A stretch of 14,302 bases of DNA from an uncultured Eubacteriales bacterium (lineage in GTDB: Bacteria > Bacillota > Clostridia > Oscillospirales > Oscillospiraceae): positions 1 through 14,302 of the forward strand of contig URPI01000039.1 of assembly GCA_900549705.1 (NCBI GenBank), in the 5' to 3' direction. The notes beneath the pieces were generated by a model, which was given only the letters and a program-made list of their open reading frames with translations, did no database searches and was not told the origin of the DNA. Each line of letters begins with the position of its first letter. Position 1 is the first letter of the stretch. A program made the position numbers and the translations under genes. Of the stretch, positions 6,693 through 13,770 are shown piece by piece.

Positions 6693-7571
6693 TTATTTTG
6701 CACTGCCGCCTTTGTGCAGGGTCATTAAGGCATCCAGCAGCACCTGCAAATCCTCCTGGCCGTAAAATTCCAGCTCAAACTTGCCCTTGCGCTTGCCGTT
6801 GATGATTTTAACGCCCCGACCCAGGTGCTTGCTCAGGGATTTTTCACATTCCTTGACGTAATCCACCTTCAAAACCGGCTCTTCCTTCTTTTCCTGCTGC
6901 TCCTGGGACATATTCTTGCACAGCAGCTCCGCCTGACGGACGGAAAGCCCCAGATTTGCAATCTTCTGAGCGGCTTCTACCTGTTTTTTTTCGGATTTCA
7001 GCATTAGAATTGCCCGGGCGTGCCCGGCAGTGATGGAGCCGACGCGAATCATCTCCAGCACCTTTTCGTCCAGTGTCAGCAGACGCAGGGCGTTGGCCAC
7101 AGCAGAACGGGACTTGCCCACCCGTTCGGCAGCCTCCTCTTGGGTCAGGCCGAAATCATCCATCAGGGACTGGTAGCCCAGGGCTTCTTCCACGCTGTTC
7201 AGGTCTTGCCGCTGCAAGTTTTCAATCAGCGCCAACTCCTTGGCGGTTTTGTCATCTGCCTCGATGACAAGGGCGGGAATCTCAGTAAGTCCTGCCAGGC
7301 GGGAGGCGCGCCAGCGGCGTTCCCCCGCAATAATCTGATAATACCCGTCGCCGGTTTCCCGGACGGTGAGGGGCTGAATCACGCCATGAACGCGGATGGA
7401 TTCTGCCAGAGATTGCAGCTCCTCCTCATTAAAATCCTGACGGGGCTGGTCGGGGTTTGGCTCCACCCGGTGCAGGGGCAGCTGCTTAAAGGCGCTGTCC
7501 TCGGCAGTGGTGTCGGAAAAATCCCCCAGCAACGCGCCAAGGCCTCTGCCTAAGCCTTTTTGTGATGCCAT
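6693..7571 (-). CDS. parB: Chromosome-partitioning protein ParB/Spo0J
   Basis: A 292-residue DNA-binding CTPase clamp that loads at parS and recruits SMC, working with ParA in chromosome segregation. The N-terminal LGRGLGALLGD (7-17) is the usual ParA-contacting segment. The CTP-binding box GERRWRAS (83-90) and ENLQRQDLN (117-125) are intact. The parS-reading helix-turn-helix is at about 141-165 (LTQEEAAERVGKSRSAVANALRLL), followed by TAGHARA (181-187). A lysine-rich linker leads to the dimerisation domain (about 230-290). The ATG at 7569-7571 has AAAGGAG eight bases upstream and starts 17 bp after the parA stop, so the two are co-transcribed. Noc is the closest alternative; the neighbouring ParA and TGTTTCACGTGAAACA sites, not the Noc-type ATTTCCCGGGAAAT, favour ParB. 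Confidence 0.96.
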   Translation of the reverse strand: MASQKGLGRGLGALLGDFSDTTAEDSAFKQLPLHRVEPNPDQPRQDFNEEELQSLAESIRVHGVIQPLTVRETGDGYYQIIAGERRWRASRLAGLTEIPALVIEADDKTAKELALIENLQRQDLNSVEEALGYQSLMDDFGLTQEEAAERVGKSRSAVANALRLLTLDEKVLEMIRVGSITAGHARAILMLKSEKKQVEAAQKIANLGLSVRQAELLCKNMSQEQQEKKEEPVLKVDYVKECEKSLSKHLGRGVKIINGKRKGKFELEFYGQEDLQVLLDALMTLHKGGSAK

Positions 7572-7588
7572 CTGTCCTGCTCCTTTCC

Positions 7589-8350
7589 TTATCGTTTCAA
7601 TTTTGCGGCCACTTCCTGTGCTAGTTCCCGGTAGGCCACAGCGCCGCGGCTGCTGCGGTCATATGCGGTGACGGGCAGGCCGTGGCTGGGGGCTTCCGCC
7701 AGGCGGACATTGCGGGGAATGACGGTGGTGAATACCTTGCCGGGGAAGTGACGGCGCACCTCCTGGGCAACCTGTGTGGAAAAATTGGTTCTTCCATCGA
7801 ACATGGTCAGAACCACGCCGAAAATGTCCAGTGTCTGGTTGAGCTTCCGCTTGACGGAACGCAGGGTTGCCATCAGGTCGCTCAGTCCCTCCAGTGCGTA
7901 ATACTCACACTGAACGGGAATCATAATGCCGTCGGCGGCAATCAGGCCATTGAGGGTCAGCATTTCCAGGGAAGGGGGGCAGTCAATAAAAATGACATCG
8001 TAGTTATTCCGCACTTCCTCCAGCGCCTTGCGCAGCTGCTTTTCCCGATGCTCCATGCCAATCAGCTCCACCCCCGCGCCGGCCAAGTCGGCAGAGGAGG
8101 GGATAACATCGCAAAAGTCGGTGTGTACAATGGCCTCGGCGGCGGTGGTTTCCTCGATAATCAGGCCGTAGCTGGTGTGCTTGACCTTGCGCTTGTCAAT
8201 GCCGAAGCCGGAGGTCGCGTTTGCCTGGGGGTCAAAGTCGCAAACCAGCACCCGCAGCCCCAAGTCGCCAAGCGCGGCAGCCAGGTTGACAGCGGTGGTG
8301 GTTTTCCCCACGCCGCCCTTCTGATTCACGACTGCAATAATGGTACCCAT
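7589..8350 (-). CDS. parA: Chromosome-partitioning ATPase ParA/Soj
   Basis: A 253-residue MinD/ParA-family ATPase that binds nucleoid DNA non-specifically as an ATP dimer and is stimulated by ParB. The deviant Walker A motif KGGVGKTT (11-18) carries the signature lysine. CDFDPQANAT (37-46) contains the catalytic-region aspartate, Walker B is VIFIDCPPS (119-127), and PVQCEYYALEG (145-155) is the family motif after it. Size is standard for Soj. The ATG at 8348-8350 is preceded by AAGGGAGAG. A perfect parS lies 20 bp upstream of the start, inside the transcript leader, so ParB could autoregulate the operon. The upstream partner is a zinc-ribbon membrane protein, not noc. Confidence 0.97.
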   Translation of the reverse strand: MGTIIAVVNQKGGVGKTTTAVNLAAALGDLGLRVLVCDFDPQANATSGFGIDKRKVKHTSYGLIIEETTAAEAIVHTDFCDVIPSSADLAGAGVELIGMEHREKQLRKALEEVRNNYDVIFIDCPPSLEMLTLNGLIAADGIMIPVQCEYYALEGLSDLMATLRSVKRKLNQTLDIFGVVLTMFDGRTNFSTQVAQEVRRHFPGKVFTTVIPRNVRLAEAPSHGLPVTAYDRSSRGAVAYRELAQEVAAKLKR

Positions 8351-8369
8351 TTCTTCTCTCCCTTTTTAA

Positions 8370-8385
8370 TGTTTCACGTGAAACA
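8370..8385. promoter_or_regulatory. parS centromere site 1
   Basis: TGTTTCACGTGAAACA, the perfect 16-bp consensus bound by ParB/Spo0J, extended to a 20-bp palindrome (8368-8387). It lies between the zinc-ribbon gene stop (8388-8390) and the parA start. Confidence 0.95.
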
Positions 8386-8387
8386 TT

Positions 8388-8831
8388 TTATTTGCCTGTT
8401 TCGGACGGCTGCACGGCAGCAGTATGCCGGATAGGTGCAGCGGATGGGGCGGTGACGACTGGTTCCGGCGGAAGGGTTTCTTCTGTCTGCTCGGTGGTTT
8501 CCGTTACAGGCCTGGTAATGGTTGAATAATTTTTGCCAAGGGGAATCTGCTGGTCATTATTGAGCAGACAAACCAGAAAGACGGTCATCACAGCCATCAA
8601 TACCAGCAGAATAACAATTGCGCGCCCCATGCGGCGAATGGTTTTCTTTTGCGCCTTGACCACGGATTCCAGCGAGGGTCGCGCATGGCGGGGGGAAGGT
8701 TTCTGAATGGGGGTGCGCTCCTTGGGAAGCAGGATGATTGTCCCGGGTTTTACCGGGTATTTCTCCATTTCAGCCCGGCAGTCTGCACAGAATGTCTGAT
8801 CCGTTTCCCGCCCACATTTCAGGCATTTCAT
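8388..8831 (-). CDS. Small zinc-ribbon, single-pass membrane protein upstream of parA
   Basis: A 147-residue protein I cannot assign to a named family. The N-terminus has a CxxC-x8-CxxC zinc-ribbon (C3, C6, C15, C18). A basic, proline-containing stretch follows (about 27-70), then one membrane segment (about 71-90, AIVILLVLMAVMTVFLVCLL) and a Thr/Glu/Pro-rich tail that is probably extracellular. The ATG at 8829-8831 is preferred over a GTG nine bases upstream, because AAGGGGG is eight bases before the ATG and would touch the GTG. It is the first gene of the parA-parB transcript, with a plausible promoter just upstream and parS just downstream of its stop. The cytoplasmic zinc-ribbon side could contact the partition machinery, but that is only a positional inference. 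Confidence 0.8.
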   Translation of the reverse strand: MKCLKCGRETDQTFCADCRAEMEKYPVKPGTIILLPKERTPIQKPSPRHARPSLESVVKAQKKTIRRMGRAIVILLVLMAVMTVFLVCLLNNDQQIPLGKNYSTITRPVTETTEQTEETLPPEPVVTAPSAAPIRHTAAVQPSETGK

Positions 8832-8863
8832 CCATTGCACCCCCTTTACCGCGTTTGTAGCTT

Positions 8864-8892
8864 ATTTTACTACATTTTATACAATTCGTAAA
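8864..8892 (-). promoter_or_regulatory. Promoter of the zinc-ribbon/parA/parB operon
   Basis: On the minus strand TTTACG (8887-8892) and TAAAAT (8864-8869) are spaced 17 bp, in an AT-rich pocket immediately downstream of the hflC terminator. The expected start is near 8857, about 25 bases before the chosen ATG. Confidence 0.6.
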
Positions 8893-8945
8893 GAGGCTTT
8901 TTCATGATTTCCGAAGAATATCCGGGGAGGATTTCGTCAAGATGC

Positions 8946-8980
8946 AAAAAATACCCGCCTTTTCGGGAAAAGGCGGGTAT
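8946..8980 (-). terminator. Strong intrinsic terminator of the DUF1836-hflK-hflC operon
   Basis: A 13-bp perfect stem (8951-8963 with 8968-8980, ATACCCGCCTTTT and its complement) and four-base loop. It is followed on the minus strand by a U-run from 8946-8951. It lies ten bases past the hflC stop. Confidence 0.95.
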
Positions 8981-8990
8981 GGGAAAACGG

Positions 8991-9872
8991 TTAATTGTTT
9001 CCGGCGAGAATTTTAGCCAAATCGGAATCGGCATCCAGAATGACGGTTTTTTCGCTGCCCGTCAGGCTGCTTTTCAGTGCATCCAGCGCCAGGGTAAATT
9101 CATAGAATGCCTTTTTGTCATCGCTGTCATAGGCGGCTGCCAGCATCCGCATATATTCGCCTTCGCCCTCGGCTACCAATGCGGCGGCTTTGGCCTCGGC
9201 ATCGGAAACGATGATGTTCACCTGCTTATCCACATCATTGCGGATGATGGAGGCTTCGTAATTGCCATCGGCAGTGTATTTTTCCGCCATCTGGTTTCGC
9301 TCGGAAATCATGCGGCTGTAAACGGCGTTCAGGTTGGACTCCGGCAAGTCAAACTGTTTGATTTTTACATCCTCCACCCGAATGCCGTAGGTTTTTGCCA
9401 GCCGGTCAACGTCCGAGGAGATGCTTTCGTAAATATCGTTCCGCTTGGCACCGTCCTCCATATTGATGATGTCGGACTGTGCCAGGGTGCCCATGATGGT
9501 TTTCAGCTCATTATAAGTCAAGCTGTCCAGCCGCTCCTCGGCATTGGCGCGGGTGCCCAGGGTTTTATAGAACTGCTTGGGATCCTCAATGGACCAAAGA
9601 ATATAGCAGTCCACGGTCATATTCTGCTTGTCCCGGGTGAGCACCTCGGAAGGGGGGATGTCGTATAGCTGGGTGGCTTTGGTGAAATAGGTGATGGTAT
9701 CCAGGAAGGGGAGCTTGAAGTGAAGACCGGCCTCGCTGGTCACATTGATGATTTTGGAGAAACGGACGGTGCAGGCGTATTCATCCTCGGCAACCGTAAA
9801 GGTTCCCGCAAAGAGAACCACTGCCAGAATGGCTGCCGCCACGCCAACGGAAATCCATGCTTTCTTACTCAT
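8991..9872 (-). CDS. hflC: HflC-like SPFH/prohibitin-domain membrane protein
   Basis: A 293-residue stomatin/prohibitin family protein. A single N-terminal membrane anchor (about residues 5-27) is followed by the extracytoplasmic SPFH domain, with LHFKLPFLDTITYF and LTRDKQNMTVDCYILWSIEDP typical of HflC. An alanine/glutamate-rich helical coiled-coil segment then runs over about 195-260 (SEAEAKAAALVAEGEGEYMR-like). HflK and HflC form a large cage that in E. coli modulates the FtsH protease; no ftsH is in this window. I chose the ATG at 9870-9872 because AGGAGG lies upstream of it; an in-frame ATG at 9893 precedes that ribosome site. The start overlaps the end of hflK by eight bases, showing coupling. 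A strong terminator follows. Confidence 0.9.
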   Translation of the reverse strand: MSKKAWISVGVAAAILAVVLFAGTFTVAEDEYACTVRFSKIINVTSEAGLHFKLPFLDTITYFTKATQLYDIPPSEVLTRDKQNMTVDCYILWSIEDPKQFYKTLGTRANAEERLDSLTYNELKTIMGTLAQSDIINMEDGAKRNDIYESISSDVDRLAKTYGIRVEDVKIKQFDLPESNLNAVYSRMISERNQMAEKYTADGNYEASIIRNDVDKQVNIIVSDAEAKAAALVAEGEGEYMRMLAAAYDSDDKKAFYEFTLALDALKSSLTGSEKTVILDADSDLAKILAGNN

Positions 9873-10887
9873 GATTATCGATGCCTCCTGCATTCTGAAT
9901 CAGGCTCTCCAGGGGGAGCAGCATTTGCATATTGCTGCCGCTGCCGGTGTTGATATAAAGTTTTACCCCGGGGAGAATGTTGGAAATGGCTTCATAGTAC
10001 ATCCGAGAGCGGGTGATTTGCGGGTCGCGGGCATACTCGGCGTAGCGGGCGTTGAACATGGCAACCTGCTCGGTGGCCTCGTTGATGCGCTTCTGCTTCA
10101 GGTATTCTGCGTTCTGCACCAGCTGGTCTGCCTGTGCCTGTGCCTTGGGCAGCTGGGCGTTTTGATAGGCCTTTGCATCGTTAATCACGGTTTCTGCCTT
10201 CTGCTTGGCGGTTTCAACCGCCTTGAAGGCTTCCACGACCTCGGTTGTGGGAGGCTCGGCATCCTGAATCTTGACATCCACCAGGCTCAGACCGATTTTG
10301 TAATCCGCCAGAATTTCAGTGACCAAATCCCGCACCTGCATCTGGATGCTTTCCTTGCCGTCGGTCAGCACGGCATCCACTGTGGAGGAGCCAACCACGT
10401 TGCGCACCTGGCTTTGAATCAGGTTCCGCAGAATCAGCTCCGGCTGATTGGAGGAATAGAGGTATTGCACCGGGTCAGAAATCTTATATTCAATGAAGAA
10501 ATCCACGTTGACGATGTTGTAGTCGCCTGTAATCATGGTGCTTTCGCTGCCATCCACATCGTAACCGTTTTTCTTGGTGGAATAGCCCAGCTCAATTTTT
10601 TGGTATACATTCACGTCTACCTTTTCCACCTGCTGGATGCCCAAAGGAAGGCGGAAGTGAACGCCTGCATCTGTCACGCCGGTGACTTTGCCGAAGGTAG
10701 TGACCACGGCCTGCTGCTTGTCGTCCACGGTGTAGAAGCAGCTTTGAGCCACCAGAAGAACCGCAAGGGCGATGATGACAAGGGCAATGGTTTTGCCGGG
10801 AAAGTGAAAGCTGGGCTTTTTCTTTTGGGGCTTGGGAGGCTCTGCCTGCCCCGGACTTTGATAGTGATAGAATCCATCCTGTTCCAT
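9865..10887 (-). CDS. hflK: HflK-like SPFH/prohibitin-domain membrane protein
   Basis: A 340-residue partner of HflC. A short Pro/Lys-rich cytoplasmic N-terminus (1-30) precedes one membrane segment (about 32-52). The SPFH domain starts at FYTVDDKQQAVVTTFGKVTG (51-70) with the classic GVHFRLPLGIQQVEKVDV, VDFFIEYKISDPVQYLY, and SLVDVKIQDAEPP before the coiled coil (about 215-275, rich in Ala/Gln/Lys/Glu). It is shorter than E. coli HflK, mostly at the glycine/proline-rich N-terminus and the tail. The ATG follows AAGGAGAG. The 79-bp gap to the upstream DUF1836 gene contains a perfect parS and no good promoter, so it is probably co-transcribed from the 11.58 kb promoter. HflK versus HflC assignment rests on gene order and the VKIQDAEPP motif. 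Confidence 0.9.
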   Translation of the reverse strand: MEQDGFYHYQSPGQAEPPKPQKKKPSFHFPGKTIALVIIALAVLLVAQSCFYTVDDKQQAVVTTFGKVTGVTDAGVHFRLPLGIQQVEKVDVNVYQKIELGYSTKKNGYDVDGSESTMITGDYNIVNVDFFIEYKISDPVQYLYSSNQPELILRNLIQSQVRNVVGSSTVDAVLTDGKESIQMQVRDLVTEILADYKIGLSLVDVKIQDAEPPTTEVVEAFKAVETAKQKAETVINDAKAYQNAQLPKAQAQADQLVQNAEYLKQKRINEATEQVAMFNARYAEYARDPQITRSRMYYEAISNILPGVKLYINTGSGSNMQMLLPLESLIQNAGGIDNHE

Positions 10888-10918
10888 GTTGTATATCTCT
10901 CCTTATAATATTGTTGTA

Positions 10919-10934
10919 TGTTTCACGTGAAACA
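10919..10934. promoter_or_regulatory. parS centromere site 2
   Basis: A second perfect TGTTTCACGTGAAACA, 2.5 kb from the first. It lies in the intergenic gap between the DUF1836 gene and hflK, 32 bp before the hflK start. Confidence 0.95.
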
Positions 10935-10966
10935 CATTCTGATGCGGGCTGCAAGAGCGCTCTGCC

Positions 10967-11518
10967 CTATGCCAGCTCGGCTAACAACATCTCGGCCTCC
11001 TGCTTCATGCGGGAGGAAATATGGCCGACAACCATAATGCGCAGCACCTTTGCAATGCGCTCCCGTGCGCCGGGGCATGGCTCCTGATAATCCGCCAGTA
11101 CGGCCTCAATGGCAGATTCCCAGTGGTCGGCGCGTTCAAGCTCCTTTGCACGGGACACCAGACGAACGAACATAAAATAGAGAACGGAGTCATCGATGAT
11201 GTCGTCGCTCTCGTCACTGAGGATACCGTTGATGTAGCCAAGCATCCCGCAGATGCGATCCATGGGGAGCACGCCCTTGAGCGTATTGATAATGAGAATG
11301 CGGCACAGCTGCCGCAGGGTGTAGCGCTTGTTCTGCGGGGGAGACAAAAAGCCCCGTTTGACCCAGTTCTGAATAATGTATGGTTCCAGTCCGGTGATGA
11401 TGGCTACCTGACTGAGCACCATGCCGCCCGCCAGGAACATTGGCTGGAAAATGGCTTCAATGTGTTCTGCGTCCTGCTCGTCCGCTTGCAGTACCGTGCC
11501 GGGAATTGTCCACTGCAT
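10967..11518 (-). CDS. DUF1836 protein, putative DNA-binding regulator
   Basis: A 183-residue protein matching the DUF1836 pattern. After a leader of about 30 residues comes a MerR-like winged-helix region (about 34-75: VLSQVAIITGLEPYIIQNWVKRGFL, then PPQNKRYTLRQL). It continues with helices carrying LPMDRICGMLGYING (84-98), and the C-terminal half is helical. DUF1836 members are presumed transcriptional regulators with no known target. I chose the ATG at 11516-11518: an AAGGAGG sits eight bases before it and the predicted promoter puts the RNA start near 11545. The in-frame ATG at 11542 would be almost leaderless and precedes the ribosome site. It heads the hflKC operon, so it may regulate itself and hflKC; that is inference. 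Confidence 0.85.
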   Translation of the reverse strand: MQWTIPGTVLQADEQDAEHIEAIFQPMFLAGGMVLSQVAIITGLEPYIIQNWVKRGFLSPPQNKRYTLRQLCRILIINTLKGVLPMDRICGMLGYINGILSDESDDIIDDSVLYFMFVRLVSRAKELERADHWESAIEAVLADYQEPCPGARERIAKVLRIMVVGHISSRMKQEAEMLLAELA

Positions 11519-11551
11519 CGGGATCCCTCCTTGTGTTGCCATCGTGAGATG

Positions 11552-11580
11552 ATAATATCATATGGTCACGTGATTGTCAA
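11552..11580 (-). promoter_or_regulatory. Sigma-A promoter of the DUF1836-hflK-hflC operon
   Basis: On the minus strand a perfect TTGACA (11575-11580) and TATTAT (11552-11557) are spaced 17 bp. The spacer holds the palindrome TCACGTGA (11566-11573), a possible operator for the gene's own product. The start of transcription is expected near 11545. Confidence 0.8.
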
Positions 11581-11639
11581 TAGCTAAGTTATAATTATCA
11601 CGACGATAGCGTGCGTAAACAATTTGCAAATGATGATGG

Positions 11640-11742
11640 GGCGGCGCATATGCCCACACCCGGGTCGGAAGCTTTCGGTTTATGAGCGTGTCGTTACCGG
11701 GCGGGTCAGGGAACGCCCGTACCCGTACACGCTCCGTAGCGT
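11640..11742. repeat. Structured GC-rich intergenic element, including REP-like copy B
   Basis: In the otherwise gene-free divergent gap, GAGCGTGT (11684-11691) pairs with ACACGCTC (11727-11734), enclosing CGGGCG (11698-11703) paired with CGCCCG (11714-11719). A competing small hairpin, ACGCT-CCGT-AGCGT, spans 11729-11742. The segment 11691-11721 is 26/31 identical to 4442-4472. No reading frame here looks real. Confidence 0.6.
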
Positions 11743-11768
11743 CATAAAATAAATTCATAAAAAAGTTA

Positions 11769-11797
11769 GAGACATTCCAAAGGAAATGTGTTATACT
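11769..11797 (+). promoter_or_regulatory. Probable promoter of the DUF3810-rsmG operon
   Basis: TATACT (11792-11797) is a good -10 box, and GAGACA (11769-11774, four of six bases) lies 17 bp upstream in AT-rich DNA. The start would be near 11804, about 50 bases before the TTG start codon. Confidence 0.5.
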
Positions 11798-11855
11798 ATC
11801 CTGTGTATGTATACCGTTTTACTCCAAAACGTGTGAAAAGTCAGGAGGTTATTCA

Positions 11856-13061
11856 TTGAAGAATTTACGAGGTTATTTGACGGCAGCGATTTTTGCCGGA
11901 ATCACCTACGTTTTGTCCCAGTACGGGCAAAAATTTTCCGCACTGGTGGATATGGTCTATCCCTACGTCATCCGCACCCTGGAGCAATCCTTGGCGCAGT
12001 GGAGCAGTCAGGCGGATTTCCTCATCTGGCAGCTGCTGGCCGTAGCCCTGCTGGTGATTGTGGTTGCAGCGCTGGTGGTGGTTATCATCACAAAGAAAAA
12101 TCTGTTCCAGTGGTTTGGCTGGGTGCTGGCTGCGGGCAGCTTTGTGTTTATGCTCCATACCATGATCTATGGCATGAACTATTACGCCGGTTCTCTGTCA
12201 GAAGATATGCGGATGCAGGTGGGCGGCAGCACGTTGGATGAAATTGTGGAAGCAACCGAGTATTATCAGCGGCAGGCCAACGCCATGGCTGACCAAGTCA
12301 GCCGGGATGCCTATGGCGATGCGGTCTTTGAGGATTTTGATATTCTGGCCAGCCGCGCAGGCTCCGGCTTCCAGTATCTGACCTATAACCGCTCCTACCC
12401 CGTGTTCGCCGGTTCCACCCTGCCGGTGAAGAAGCTGGGCTGGGCGGATATGTACACCAGCATGGGTATCACCGGCTTTACATTCCCCCTGACCGGTGAA
12501 GCGGCGGTGAATCCCCAGATTCCCGATGTTGTGTTGCCATTTACCATGTGCCACGAAATGGCGCACCGGATGTGCATTGCCTCGGAGCAGGATGCCAATT
12601 TTGCAGCATTCCTGGCTTGCTCCTTCAACGCCAACCGGCAGTTCCAGTATTCCGCCTACTTCATGGCTTACCGCTACTGCTACAATGCCTTGGTCAGCGT
12701 GGGCAAGTCCACTTCCATTGACCCTCAGCTGGTGATGGAGGCGGCCAGCGAGGCAACCCGCATCAATAACAATGTAAGCGCCAACCTGCGCCATGATTTG
12801 GAGCAGTATGATGATTTCTTCAGCAGTCACCGGGATGCATTTGCCACCAATATTGCCGATACCATCAACGATGCCTACCTCAAGGCCAGCGGCGAAACCG
12901 CAGGCATTGCCTCTTATGGCCAGGTGTGCGATTTGCTGGTGAACTGGCACATCCAGGAGATTGTGCTCCCCTCTATTACCGTGGAGGAGAGCCTGTTCGA
13001 CCCCTACGATGAAACCCAGGTGGATTTGACCGGGATCGTCAACGCAAGGGAGCAGTACTGA
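11856..13061 (+). CDS. DUF3810 membrane protein with HExxH metallopeptidase-like motif
   Basis: A 401-residue protein starting with TTG, chosen because AGGAGG (11843-11848) lies seven bases upstream and no ATG occurs within the next 30 codons. Three N-terminal membrane segments are visible (about 5-22, 54-78 and 88-105), followed by a large domain. HEMAH occurs at residues 233-237, with SEQDANF (243-249) after it, giving H233, E234, H237 and E244 as candidate zinc-site residues. This matches DUF3810, whose members carry HExAH followed by E-D-ANF. A zinc peptidase role is plausible but unproven for the family. The stop is one base from the rsmG start, so translation is coupled. Why such a protein should share a transcript with an rRNA methyltransferase is not clear. 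Confidence 0.85.
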   Translation: MKNLRGYLTAAIFAGITYVLSQYGQKFSALVDMVYPYVIRTLEQSLAQWSSQADFLIWQLLAVALLVIVVAALVVVIITKKNLFQWFGWVLAAGSFVFMLHTMIYGMNYYAGSLSEDMRMQVGGSTLDEIVEATEYYQRQANAMADQVSRDAYGDAVFEDFDILASRAGSGFQYLTYNRSYPVFAGSTLPVKKLGWADMYTSMGITGFTFPLTGEAAVNPQIPDVVLPFTMCHEMAHRMCIASEQDANFAAFLACSFNANRQFQYSAYFMAYRYCYNALVSVGKSTSIDPQLVMEAASEATRINNNVSANLRHDLEQYDDFFSSHRDAFATNIADTINDAYLKASGETAGIASYGQVCDLLVNWHIQEIVLPSITVEESLFDPYDETQVDLTGIVNAREQY

Positions 13062-13062
13062 T

Positions 13063-13764
13063 ATGGATGAAATGATGCAAACCCTGACCGCGGGGCTGCC
13101 CGCTTTGGGGCTGACACTGAGCGAAGCCCAGAAGCAAACCCTGTGCGATTTTGGAAACGCCGTGATTCAGCAGAATCAGGTGATGAACCTTACCGCCATT
13201 ACCGAGCCTGGCCAGGTTGCCAAGCTGCATCTGCTGGACAGCCTGACTGTGCTTACTTCCGGCGATTTTGCCGGGAAGAAGCTCATTGACGTGGGCTGCG
13301 GCGCGGGATTCCCCGGCGTGCCCCTGGCCATCGGCTGCCCGGAGCTGGACGTGACCCTGCTGGACAGCCTGGGGAAACGGGTTCACTGGCTGGAAGAAAT
13401 TCTGCCCCAGCTGGGCGTGAAAGCCACCTGCATCACCGCCCGGGCAGAGGAAGCGGTGGCAGACCGGCGGGAGAGCTATGACATCGCCACCAGCCGGGCG
13501 GTTGCGCGGCTGAACATTCTCCTGGAACTGACCGCCCCCTATGTGAAGGTGGGCGGCAGGGTCATCGCCATGAAGGGCATGGCAGCCCGGGAGGAGCTGG
13601 AGGAGTGCGGCAATGCCGTCAAGAAGCTGGGCCTGAAGCTGGAAGATGTCCGGGAGTTCCCGGTGGACGGCACCAATCACGCCCTGATTGTGCTGAGAAA
13701 AGTGGCACATACTCCCACGGCATACCCCAGACGATATGCCAAAATCAAACAGGCCCCCCTGTAA
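13063..13764 (+). CDS. rsmG: 16S rRNA (guanine527-N7)-methyltransferase RsmG (GidB)
   Basis: A 233-residue cytoplasmic SAM-dependent enzyme that methylates N7 of G527 in 16S rRNA; loss in other bacteria gives low-level streptomycin resistance. Signature segments are all present: MNLTAIT (41-47), LHLLDSL (55-61), SAM-binding DVGCGAGFPGVPLAI (76-90), LLDSLGKRVHWLEE (99-112), SRAVARLNILLE (144-155) and the C-terminal TPTAYPRRYAKIKQAPL. Length is normal. ATG 13063-13065 follows the DUF3810 stop by one base, with AAGGGAG inside that gene. In classical Firmicute origin clusters this gene sits beside mnmG and noc-soj-spo0J on one strand. Here it is on the opposite strand from parA/parB and 4.7 kb away. 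Confidence 0.97.
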   Translation: MDEMMQTLTAGLPALGLTLSEAQKQTLCDFGNAVIQQNQVMNLTAITEPGQVAKLHLLDSLTVLTSGDFAGKKLIDVGCGAGFPGVPLAIGCPELDVTLLDSLGKRVHWLEEILPQLGVKATCITARAEEAVADRRESYDIATSRAVARLNILLELTAPYVKVGGRVIAMKGMAAREELEECGNAVKKLGLKLEDVREFPVDGTNHALIVLRKVAHTPTAYPRRYAKIKQAPL

Positions 13765-13770
13765 AAACGT

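Noticed and set aside
8388..8840. Noc-type gene at the position upstream of parA
   Set aside because: The product is a short zinc-ribbon membrane protein with no ParB-like GERRxR or helix-turn-helix.
11562..11577. Possible third parS at TCACGTGA
   Set aside because: Only the eight central bases match; the flanking TGTT and AACA are absent, so ParB nucleation is unlikely.
11558..11758. 66-codon minus frame in the divergent intergenic gap
   Set aside because: It runs through the palindromic repeat and the DUF1836 promoter, is rich in Arg/Pro, and lacks a ribosome site.
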